Positions 36,524-48,000 of a stretch of DNA of 64,000 bases are shown in pieces. Position 1 is the stretch's first letter. The number at the start of each line of letters is the position of its first letter. The position numbers and the translations under genes were made by a program. The stretch spans positions 10,167,387 to 10,231,386 of the forward strand of contig OU612069.1 in the NCBI GenBank assembly GCA_914767715.1, given 5' to 3'. Source of the DNA: Membranipora membranacea. Its lineage: Eukaryota > Bryozoa > Gymnolaemata > Cheilostomatida > Membraniporidae. Below the pieces are notes generated by a model. The model saw nothing but the letters and a program-made list of their open reading frames with translations. It had not been told where the DNA came from and made no database searches.

Positions 36524-39500
36524 TCAGTTTGAGGACATAGTCTGCTGTATCCAAGTGCTCGCTGATGAGACTTCAGCGTATACACCAGGCAGGTTAGCCT
36601 GAGCGCATCCGTATCCCCATGATACAATGCCCATAATAGTGTATACCCCGCTGCTGGCGTCCTTGGTTACAAGAGGACCACCGCTATCTCCCTGTAGAGA
36701 GGAAAAGCAATGGGTTCATAAGTTATATTCCTTTATCATATTCAAATAAAAAATCGGAGTCTTAGTTTCTCACTTTCAAACAAAGGTTGTCCTCATCTCC
36801 ACAAAATTACAAAGTATGACTTCTGCAGTTTATCAACAAATGCCCTTGGCTTTTTTAAATGCTTACACTCATTATCAAATCAGTGCTTACACTAAAACTT
36901 AAAAACACTGAAGATGTTTTAGCATCATGTTTTGCTCTGCTGTTTGCAGATAGAATTCATCTGCCTATACTCCATCACAAGGCTGTAAGGCTAAAACTTA
37001 CATTGCAAGTGTCCTTTCCCCCCACTAGCTCTCCAGCACACACCATAGTACTATCAATAAATTCTCGGCTTCCTAGAAGATTATTACATGTCGAGTCAGA
37101 GAATGCCGTCAAGTCCACTTCCTGAAGTTCGTTTGGACTCTCACCTGTATCATCTGTTAAAAAATACCAAATGATTGAAACTACTACATGGCTACTGGTG
37201 TAGACACCAAGTCAAGTCACCACTGCTAGGTAGATCTGGTGCACTGCTTACTTCTAGGATTCCTCCCTCAGCTTGTAATCCGGGTCATGTAGAAATCATA
37301 TGGTTCTAAGCACACAATACATCTCGTCTTTGTCTATGTATAGATCATATATTTCAGTAATATGAGGGTAAGGAGCTCACATGTATCTACTGTGTTAGCA
37401 CATTTTTTTGAGTTGTCCATCTTTTCCCAACAACACTTGATTCAGTAAAACCGTCAGTAATGCAGTAGCTATCGGCAAGTTAACACACAGAGGCTCAATC
37501 ATGCCTTTTATATTATATGTTATTCCTCAGTTCACTATACTCAGTATTTTAACATCGGAACAGACTCACTACTAATATAACATCTCTAGCGCTATACAAG
37601 GTTACCTTATATCTACGGTGAGCTTTAAATGTTAGCAACTTTCTTCGCAAGTCAATGAATGATAAATGTGAATATTTTGAGTGAAAATTGACTAAAGTCT
37701 AGATATATACTAACCATTAGAGATTCCCCAGCCAGTAGCAATAGTCTCAGTATCGGCAGGAAGTGAAGCACCTGCAGCAGGCAGGCAGACAGGGGATACC
37801 TGCAACAGAAAATAGGACACGCAATATAAATATGTGGTACAGAGAAGCAAACAAAATGACATATCCATGCTTTATATTACTTAATATCGCTTTGTTTTGC
37901 CTGTTTGATTGTGAATTAATGAATGAGTTGACTAGTCTTATCTTATTTCCTTTATACAATCTGAGTTTCCTTTTAACTTTTCATCAGATAATGTTATTTA
38001 CAAAGGCTTAGAAATCGGTGTACTACAGAGGGGCTCTAACCAAAGGGCTAAACCAATGCAGACACTATAGTTAACTAAGCCTGATCCGTCTGCTGTATGA
38101 CCTTGACCTCAACCCTGTAGGAGCGCGGACTAACCTTATCATTATAAGTGACTGGAGATGATAGTCTGATGAGAGCAAAGTCATTAGTGAGTGATCTTGT
38201 GTTATATTGAGGATGGATTATAATACTCTGAGCTTGTATAGTTTGAGCACCTTCATCTCTCCTTGAGATATCGTGAGCTCCGGAGGTGACGTAAACCTGG
38301 GATGGCCGTGAACTGTCAAAATATTACAACAATTCAATCAATGTACCTATCGTATAAGCAAAGAGTAACAGGGTACTCCTTAGGTATACTCCTTGGTATA
38401 AGCTGAGATGTTATTTGGGCTTCCAGCTATTTCATAATTTTGTAGGTGTTGCTAAAAAGAACCAACGTTCATCTAAAGACAGCATTTGATCAGAAACAAA
38501 AAATGGGCTTGACCCGTATATAAATACTTTTGTTGTCAGTCTAAAATCATGTTTTGCATGCACTGACAAAAAAACATCGTAATTTGATGAATTTAATGAG
38601 TTGATTCGTTGATTGTAATAAGAATAATGTACGCCGTCATCTAAATTTTGAAGCTTTATACTACAGAATCTTTAACTTACCCTCTAACACAATGAGCAGC
38701 AGTAAGTATCCACTGCTCATCAATCACACTACAACCACAGTAAGGGCTACCTCCAGAAGACCTAGATCCTAAATAACACTGCCATGGATGAGAGTGAGGG
38801 GTGACCTCCTGTCCCCCGATAACTCGGAAGTTTGATGAAGGGATAGCCGGTTTTCCACATGAGGAAGGTGCTGGGGGAGCTGTTGGTGGCGGGGTTGGAC
38901 CTGGCGGTGAGGGTGTTGTGGGTGGACCTGGTGGTGAGGGTGTTGTGGCGGGTCCTGCTACACATCCTGCACCTGTAATATTATTGTGACTTGATGTTGA
39001 CAAGAAATGGTACGCAGTCTATGATCAGTTTTAGAAGAAGCCCAAACAAACAGGTTTACTTTAAAGAATCAGTTTACTGGAAAATTTCAAAGAGTGGCTC
39101 ATACAATATTCAGTTCCTTGTGATGATTTTTGAACATACTCACTGGAAGCGTACTCAGCGATAAATCCTCTCCCTCTTCTCCTATCGGAGTTAGAGATAA
39201 ATCTGATATATAGTTTATTACTACTACTGCTGATTTCTCTATCGCTTATCCTGCCGCACATTGTGTCTAAAGTATATTAGACAAATTTGAAATAAAGAAA
39301 TGCAGGCTCCTTGATACATCAATGACAACTGGTGTTTACTCGAGAGTTATGCTGCTTTAGTGCGGTAAGAGGCAACTCTTACAGCAAGCATTTTGGATGA
39401 CTTCAAAGGTCTAAGGTTGTGTAAAAATTGCCGTATCAATTCACAACAAGACAAAGCATTGATTTGTTTTGGTGCTTGAAGTGGAAAAGCCGGTGTATAA

Positions 39501-41568
39501 GGCCCAATCAACGTAATGCGATCACCCAGCCACATCAAATTCAAATGGGGTTAGCAGTATTCAAATTCCTCCTGCTTTTTTGGAAATAAGAAGAGCAGTT
39601 GTGAATTTTTTTTAATCGGAATGAGATGTGCTGATGCGGAATTGTATAATACGCATGCCAAATAAATTTTTATTCCAAAATCTCATCGGAAAGTGGTGAA
39701 AATACATGTGATGTCATATAAAATCGCCAGTTCCAATGATTTCAAATCATCCTCTTCAAATTATACAAGCTCTTATTGGTCGATTGTTACGTTTATGATT
39801 TTAGAGTTTGGCTAGATACATTTGTCAAGATTGAAATTGACCGTTGTAATAAAATCCTATAATCCCAAGTGTGATTAGCTAACATAACAAAAGCTGTATC
39901 ATATCTATTTAACTTTATTTATGGGTGTCTATGAATTACAAATTCTTAGACAACACACTTGACCACTTGTGAAAAATATCAAGTCCAAAACCCAAATTCA
40001 ACCTGGACAGGCCAGTCTCTGCCTCTTATTACACTGATTAGCCAATGGTCTTGCTTGTCACAAGCAAATACTAATAATGATTCATCACCGTGTTCCCCCT
40101 TCCCTGCGCTCCTCATTAACTCCATAAATCTCACCCACCTAGAAGTGTAGCAGATGCTGAATCACCATCGTAAACCTGTACATAATCACACTGACATCTG
40201 CGACAGCGCCTTCCACCCTTTGTTGATATGTCCATATCAACTATCGTCAGATCTATCGACTATAAGAGAAGGATTCATCAACATGATGAAAACACCGGAC
40301 TGGTAACTTCATTGTTTATTACACCAAAGAACCATTTACTAACTTGAGATAACTGATTAACTAAATAAGATAACTGACCCAGTTTAGCTGTTATTCTAGC
40401 TCATCATGTTCTAGAGCGCCAGGAGGAGGTGGGGGCTCACCATAATCTGGCAGCACGTTTTAAGCTATACAAAATTTCCCTCTAATATAATGCCGGCCAA
40501 GTTTTTCTATGAGATCATTACCCATTACATATAACTCCGGTCTCCAAAAACAGTCCACAGTTTGTACTCAGCAGTCTTATTCCTAATGGTGCTTTATAAA
40601 TATATTTTATTTGTTCTAGCTCGAGTTCTAGTTCGCCAAATCAATTTATTATTGTTCAATTTCTATTACATATAAAAAATTTTTGACAACACAAACTTGT
40701 ACTCGATAACTTCTGTCAACAGTCATATATACTTATACATTTATGGCTATGATTCTGTGCAACGTGGTGAAACCTTCTACATCATAAAACCATAAAAATT
40801 CGTGTTAAAAAGTAACATACCTGTCCCGGGTCCACAGTGATACTCCACTCATTATTCACATTACGAGGGTACAAAGAGCCTCCATCATAGCCGGAGTGGG
40901 AGACCAACACATCACAATCATCTGTCATCTCAACCAGTGCTCCTATACTCAGAGATATAAATTTATCATCATTGGACTGTTTTGACCTAGTTATGATTTT
41001 TGCAAAAGCCTCTCCACATTTCACACTCGAAAAAGTAAGGAAAACAGATAGGAGGTAGTATTTTCAGTGTGGTAAGTCACAGTTATACGTTTGTACATTT
41101 ATACGTTACATAATGTCCCATGAACAGATTATTTTGCTTGGGTATGTGAGTTGTGATCATAGAGTTAATATATATTATCATATAATAACTCTGTGCAAGT
41201 TCAAGGTGAACTTTATATAGAGAATATTGTAAGAGATCGTTCTAGTAGTTGTCCTCACTGACCAGCATTATCTAATCTATCTACCTCCACTTTAGTGTGC
41301 CCTGATTATTTATCTGACTTATCTGATGTGGTACCAATGGAAGAGACAACCTTGTAGTTGCTATCTATCAGTTTCCATATTGGTTTGGTTATATACTAGC
41401 CTTGTCATGTGGCTACTTTTATTGTTTTGGGGGAAGCCGCATGACAAGGCTAGTGATAAATCTTTTTTGAAATTTGAATGCATAGATTTTATGGAATTAA
41501 TAATGGTGAGATATAATACCTGTGCTGATGTGGAGGCATGCTCCTATTATTAATATAAGGACGAGCAT
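36524..41568 (-). CDS. Secreted CUB-trypsin serine protease 2, nine coding exons, 429 aa
   Basis: Coding exons in transcription order: 41568-41520, 40942-40821, 40259-40139, 39266-39144, 38972-38681, 38312-38135, 37799-37715, 37153-37002, 36691-36524 (1290 nt). Signal peptide [19 protein letters not shown] domain with CDYVQVYDG and the same CRRCQC cluster; a longer Pro-rich linker (PTTPSPPGP repeated); activation site R188/VIGG. The trypsin domain has His232, Asp280 (TNDFALI), Ser377 (GDSGGP) and pocket Asp371 (DTCNGDSGGP), so trypsin-like specificity and activity are expected. Every exon except the linker exon (292 against 247 nt) has exactly the length and phase of its counterpart in protease 1, which shows tandem gene duplication. 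A 5' UTR acceptor is likely near 41605, with an upstream non-coding exon ending near 42711. Confidence 0.9.
41394..41456. repeat. Hairpin with 20-bp stem in protease 2 intron 1
   Basis: ACTAGCCTTGTCATGTGGCT pairs with the inverse copy AGCCGCATGACAAGGCTAGT about 20 bases downstream with one mismatch. No target duplication was found. Confidence 0.8.
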
Positions 41569-42900
41569 CTTCTCCGTTCGTAGTGCAGGTCTGCGGCAGC
41601 GGTCTGAAAGTGAAATAAATAACAGTGATGGCTGCGGTAACAAAGTTATAATCTCAACTAAAATAACTGACTCACAACCTTTTCCCACCAGATTTAAAAT
41701 CCAAATGGACATGCAAACTCAAACAGAGTGATTACTGCTAGAATTAATCTGACATCTCAATTACACTGATTCTTTCATAAGTAACAATTTTAAGACTTGA
41801 ATAGCTAATATTTTGAGCTTGCTTAGATCAGGGAGAATGCTGCTTAGATGGATCAGTTTGTTAGCTTTTCCAGGCACCGACAGTTCTGTTTGCCCCCAGA
41901 AGCTTTCAAACTCCATTTTTAGGAGAATTTACTTACTCTAAAATAACTATGTAGTTTCTGTATTAGATCAGCCCAGTTCAGAAGTCAACCAAAGAATGAT
42001 GGTATCGCAGCACACCATGTATTAATTATACCAAAGCCAAATCTACTATTACAAGTCAAACTTCACTTTAGCGCAGTCATTATTATGATTCAGCAATCAG
42101 CGTGCTCATATAATTATGTTACATAACTATCTGTGTCACCAAAGACATATAAGGGAAGAGGTGGTGATGCTGCACACAGCTGTGTAGCGTACCCGTAATC
42201 CCTAGTGTGGGGTTTTATAATAAACCTCGGACAATGGCGTTGGTGGTGAATTTGCGATGACAATCATATGTGTAATACGATGACAGTTTTATTGTTGATT
42301 TTCTTTTTCGGAACAATTACCTATGAGAAAGTCGGACACAAGTAAATATTTTCAGGAATTTATGTCATTTCAGAATGTTATGCAACTGAGATCTGAGGCC
42401 TTTAATTAACAGTGTGATTACAGTGGGATGCAGTTTAGCTAGAACTAGATACAATAATAGTTGTTTTTACCCGTTGGACATCCCCAGGCTGATGGAGTAA
42501 TGTAATGTTTATTGCATAATATATATCTGCGTATGTAGTATGGATGTGTCCTTCCTTTGTGACATTTATCTCTCCGGACACTTAACCGAGAAGTCAGACT
42601 CCCAACACACTAAACTTCTTCACAGTGTAGCCACTGATTTGCATAACATGACACAGCGACTCTAGTACCTCATTATATCATCAAATATTATATTATACAT
42701 GATCTTACTTCTGTCTCCGCTGTACCCAGGCAAGAACCGCCTGTAATGTTAGATCCATACTTCTGCTGTGTCAGCTGATATTATTTGTCTCACAAACATA
42801 ATGAGTACGGTCTGCCCAATGAGTTGTTGCGTTTAGACAGACGGAAGTTTCGAGATGTTAGACGCCGGAGACAAATGTCTGCAAGAGCAAATTTATAGCA
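41569..42900. other. 5' flank of protease 2
   Basis: Contains a donor-like GTAAGAT on the minus strand at about 42706-42712 that could end a non-coding first exon. No other coding or repeat feature recognised. Confidence 0.4.
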
Positions 42901-42904
42901 AGTT

Positions 42905-42985
42905 TATATCTGCTAAGTTGTCTCCCTCATGTAGAGCTAAGTTGTCTCCCTCCCGTAGAGCAAAGTTGTCTCCCTCCCGTAGAGC
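42905..42985. repeat. 24-bp tandem repeat, three copies
   Basis: Three copies of a unit containing AAGTTGTCTCCCTCCCGTAG. Intergenic. Confidence 0.9.
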
Positions 42986-43049
42986 GGATGAGAATAATAT
43001 TATGTCCATATATCGTCCTGAATAATATGAAACCAACAAGTATGGTATG

Positions 43050-43294
43050 AGCCACGCGGCATTAGCCACTCGGCATGAGTTACACGGCATGAGTTACACG
43101 GCATGAGTTACACGGCATGAGTTACACGGCATGAGTTACACGGCATGAGTTACACGGCATGAGTTACACGGCATGAGTTACACGGCATGAGTTACACGGC
43201 ATGAGTTACACGGCATGAGTTACACGGCATGAGTTACACGGCATGAGTTACACGGCATGAGGTACACGGCATGAGTTACACGGCATGAGTTAAT
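43050..43294. repeat. 14-bp minisatellite, about 17 copies
   Basis: Almost perfect array of CGGCATGAGTTACA, preceded by two diverged units (GCCACGCGGCATTA and a neighbour). Intergenic between protease 2 and the N4BP2-like gene. Confidence 0.95.
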
Positions 43295-43469
43295 ACATAA
43301 TAAATGAAAAAATCGAGTGGTCGAGGAGTCCTGAACGTCATCAAATATCCCCTCTTTTATGTGGGAACATCACAACATGAGGGCAAATTCAGTGACTTTT
43401 ACACCATCCTTAATACAATTTTACACTCAGCAACAATTTATTAATTATCAATTATTACTCTATCAGCTG

Positions 43470-43645
43470 GCACCAATGATCCTCACCTATCTCCGCTCTG
43501 TCCTGTTCGGGTAGCGGGTGCCTGCCGGAAGCCTAGTTCTATCAAACTTCTCCATCTAATCCTGTCCTGAGCATCCTCTTCACTGAGGGAACAGGATTGG
43601 AGATCCTTCCTGATTGTATCCTTCCATCTATGCTTGCACCAATGA
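43470..43645 (-). mobile_element. Severely 5'-truncated LINE fragment with 11-bp target duplication
   Basis: The 154-bp insert 43481-43634 translates on the minus strand to a reverse-transcriptase C-terminal tail (RWKDTIRKDLQ, LSEEDAQDRIRWRSLIELG), homologous to the tail of the element at 4295-5345. It is bracketed by the direct repeats GCACCAATGAT at 43470-43480 and 43635-43645. Its 3' end reads GATAGGTGAGG, again like the 4295 element's GGTGAG tail. Confidence 0.85.
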
Positions 43646-44093
43646 TAGGGTTGCCTTATTGATTGAAATAATATTGGGAAGATTCAAAGAAAAAATAATG
43701 ATGATGATGTTCATTTTCAAAATCATACCACCTCTACTACAAGTTATATACAAGCCTCTCTTATAAATAGGGTGTCAGGGCAGTTTTTGGAGATCACCAC
43801 AATTGATTGAAAGTTTTAGATAAGACATTATGCCTACTATCTGGAACAACCTAATTACATCTCATACACCTAATTTTTGTAGCCCCAACCAAACCATCTC
43901 GAAATCCCTCACATCAGACAAAGAAAGAAGACATGGACGGCAGAAGACATATTTTATAGCCATGCATGACGTGACATTGGAATGTGACACTTCTGTAAAC
44001 AGATTTGTTTGGTCTCTAACTCCTTTGTGACATCCCCCATGACAAGTTATGGATGGGAGATAACCTATCATTAAGGACCCAATTCCGATGAGC

Positions 44094-44219
44094 TGGAAAA
44101 CTATTATCAATCAATTATCCGATTTTCCAGTCCAATGGTCGGTTGAGAATTTTTTTTCTGGAAAACTGGATAATTGATTGATTATATTATCATTATCAAT
44201 CAATTATCCAATTTTCCAG
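44094..44219. repeat. Triple inverted/direct repeat, CTGGAAAA-ATCAATCA family
   Basis: The unit TATCAATCAATTATCC-ATTTTCCAG occurs at about 44115-44140 and 44194-44219, and in inverse orientation at 44155-44181, so the inner pair forms a strong hairpin. Origin not recognised. Confidence 0.8.
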
Positions 44220-44220
44220 T

Positions 44221-44314
44221 CCGTAAATAGTAATATAATATCGCTCATAACATAGCCTTATCATTGGCATTATTATGCTATATTATGAGCGATATTATAT
44301 TACGGTTTCATATG
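44221..44314. repeat. 94-nt hairpin directly after the previous repeat
   Basis: CCGTAA at the left and TTACGG at the right enclose arms TAATATAATATCGCTCATAA and its inverse, with a loop of about 25 nt. Probably a tiny MITE; no clear target duplication. Confidence 0.8.
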
Positions 44315-45097
44315 TCCACATCATGATTAGTCATATCAATGACCATCAGGTATCATGTGTGTTGTAAATTTGTTGACCATATGACTGACCAACCACACCC
44401 ATACTCAAAGCCCAAGCACTGGTCTTGGTCATGTTTTATGACTGTCTCCTGGTTTTAAATTGCAACAAATCTGTCCAAGTTGTCAGACTTGTCTTCTCTT
44501 CACATGGGAGCAGATAATGCTTCCTATAGAAAGCAGTTGTTTTGTTGAAAGCCATTTGATTGGCTGAAAGGACTGCATTGACGCCCTAGACACACTCCAA
44601 GGTCATATCACAATAACTAAACAAAAACAATCTTCCATCAAACTAGAAGCATGCATGTTTGTGTCTACTAAATTTTGAGCTTCATATCATAGATAGGGGA
44701 GGATATTCATGTAAGGAATATGAGCCTTGTTCTAACATTTGATTGATTACTTAACTACTAACTTTACTTACTATAGTATAATTATAGTAAGTAATAAATT
44801 AAATAATGTATGTATGTAATACTAAGCACAGTCGAGTCACTCAGTTCAGTCTCACTCACTCAATTGAGACTTGAGTCACTCTACTAGAATCTAGTAGTCT
44901 AGATAACTCCTCGGACAGTCACAGTCAATTTCATCATCAACTTTCATAGTTGACCACCATCATCACCCTATTCTACTTGATTGTGTCTTGAGTAGGTAAA
45001 GACTGAGAGAAGAACATATTAATCAATCAACGAAAGTACTGGCCTTGAACACATCGTGATCAGATCAAAGTCAATCCACGAGTAGGGAAGCTTCAAT
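44315..45097. other. Upstream region of the N4BP2-like gene
   Basis: No coding sequence recognised. Expected to contain the promoter and 5' UTR; no core element can be assigned. Confidence 0.5.
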
Positions 45098-48000
45098 ATG
45101 CCAAAGAAGAAGAAAACGAAAGACACAACAACTGAGTTCAAGTTTGATTATAGGTAGGTAATAAATAATAGACTAGGGGATGTATTTTGGCAATGATTGT
45201 GTAGCCTTAGTGTAGCCTTCTTATTATGATCATGAACAAGACGCACTCTAGATGAAGTGAGCCCATGACTAGGCCATAGCCACGAACCTCATATAGTGTT
45301 TTATATCTATACTCAACAGGCTCGATATTGTATACTGTAATGTTCCATTTTAACTTTAGATACACTCCAAAGCCGTATTTCACTGCACCAACATCTAATG
45401 TTCCAAGTGCTCTATCAAGTCCATTTAATCGAGGTCCTCCCAATCAATCTCCTGTTACGAGCAGCCGACCCTCACAGCGCCCATCTGGTGGATTTAATAC
45501 AGACACATGGCAAAATCAGAGGACTCAATATAACTATGGGTATAATCGAAACTTCAGTTATGCGCGTGCTGCACAATCTCCAAACAGGCAAGCTGGACCA
45601 GCTGGATCCTCCAAGGCAGCTACAGGGACGGGCCATTTGTCTGACACCACAGGTAAGATACAGAACACAGGCTACATGCATGGTAGGTTAGTAGTATTTA
45701 GTATTAATTTTGTAAATCACAGACATCCTAATCAGCCTATATCACAGTATGGTCACTATGTTGGGTTCTTATTCACCCTAAATACTAGGATTGTAGGTAG
45801 GCTTATGTCTGCTTTATCCCATCCCACTTTTGATATTTAAAAGATTGCACAATGTTGTTTTTTTCCTTCTCTCTTACAATACCCCGTGGCTTTTGACACA
45901 TCATTGTGTACATCATCATCACTTATTTTATCACCAACTTTTACTTCAGCTCGAAGACTATGGACCATATACCAAAGTGAGAGGCTCAAGTCATATATCT
46001 AACAGCTTTTGATTTGCTTGATCAAGCTTCTGGGTTAAATAGTTCTATTAAAAGTTGCTATATTCATATTGAGATCAGTTGGAGTAATGGTAGCCCTAGA
46101 AATATGGATAGGATAGGAAGGTGAAGTTGATGGTTTTGCCTAAGCTTGGTCATACTGGTGACTTTACATGACATAATTTGACCTGCAAACTTTGTTTCAG
46201 CTAGCTTGAGGTCTCTGGTATCTAATTCCATCGTAATGATGAGTTCTCTCTACATGCATTGATGTCTCATGTTTGTCAGCCGAAAGTTTTGTACATTTCG
46301 ATTTTCTGTGTGTGTGTTCTGTTCAGGATTATCCAATGCTTGGATAAGGCTACCCAGGCTACATAATTCTTCTTCATAAATGAAATATGTTCTTAATTGG
46401 CGTGGGTCAAGTAGATGAAGCTTTAGGTGCTAGCTCTAAGGACAATGTCTGGACTTTGCTATTAGACCACAACTGATAATGATGACTACTGTTTTGCGTG
46501 TTTAGGTCCGTTAGAATCTACAGACCCGAGTCTGACTAACTCTATGACTTCAAGTACCTCCTCAGTGGCATCAACTACAACCCAACAATCAGGCAGCACC
46601 GGCAGCGCCTCGACACAGCAACCACCAGATGATAAAACTAAAGAGAATATCAGGAAAATGTTCCTTGAAATGTTCAAAGGTCGAGTGGAGGCTAGTGTTA
46701 TCGATATGGTGCTTCAGGAAGAGAACTGGAACGGTAGGTAAAAGTGATGCAAACAAAACTCATGTTAAAACCACAATTATGAGGAAATTTGAGTAAACTT
46801 ATACCCAACAGCTTCCAACAGTTTTACTGGAACTATAGATCAATACCGAAAGGAAAACATTCAGATTAGTACCGAAATAAAAAGGGCAAGTAGTGAATTA
46901 AATAAACAAAGCCCATCACTTCAGTCATCATTCCAAGCCCTGCTCTCTGAGCCCTTTATACTGATTACTTCTGTCCAATAGATTCTGATAGGTAAATAAG
47001 GCGCTAGCAGAGGGGAGGGAGGGATGGAGGCTGTTTTGAGAAAAAAAGGTTTTCATTCATGCATTGAATGATCAACTATGATGTCTTTGTTTGAGCCCTC
47101 CAACTCTTGCACCCTGCCCGGGCGACAGTGCCGACATGATTTGTGCGCGGAGATGTCTTGTTTAGTCTACTGATTGCCCTATACACTGTTCGCCATATTC
47201 AGGCTACTATCAGTTGTAGCTATCAAAGCATTATGAAGTCCTGTTAGATTTGGTAAAACCTCATTTTATTTGGGACGCATATGAATGATTATATCTGGCC
47301 AAGATCATAGCAGTGTTTCAATGCATAGAGTGAATCTGTTTATATACAAGACTAAACCAGAGACTATATATATAGTCTCTGACTAAACACTGTCAGTCTG
47401 GCTGTCAATCAATGTCATTATTCTGTGGTTATATTTATCATGCACACATATAATGTATAATGTACATGTGTAATCCTGGAGATAGAGAAAGTTTTGACAT
47501 ACTCGTGACTCATTTGAGAGCGACCAGTTCTAACTGCAAAAGGATTTGATATTAATGTTTTACACAGATTTTCACTTAGACTGCTTTCTGGGCCTCATGT
47601 CCCTAAAGCAATTAAACGAAATAACATATTTTTGCCTAAACTGTACTGAGATCACAAGTTAAAAGTACAGCTTGAGATTCCGGTGGTTTATATAATTATA
47701 CAGATTTATTAAACTTGAAACCATCGACATTAATGCTGTTACCAGGCTAAATTCTGCTTAATGGATTTCCACTAGCTAGGTTAGCTGAATTCATGCTCAC
47801 CATTAACCCTAGAAATTGATGCCCAGTCTTTAACCTAAAGCATGTTTCGCCGTCATATTTATCATCTATATTCATGATCTCGGCCATCCATCTTTTTTAG
47901 CAGGACGTGTAAAACTGTCCTTTTATTGTTACCTAGCCTAGAAATTGAGTCAATTGTCTGTAAGACAGTATGATCTGTACTATTGTGGTGGTAGAGTTAC

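Noticed and set aside
43050-43294. CRISPR-like array
   Set aside because: Repeats are directly adjacent 14-bp units without spacers, in a eukaryotic genome; this is a minisatellite.
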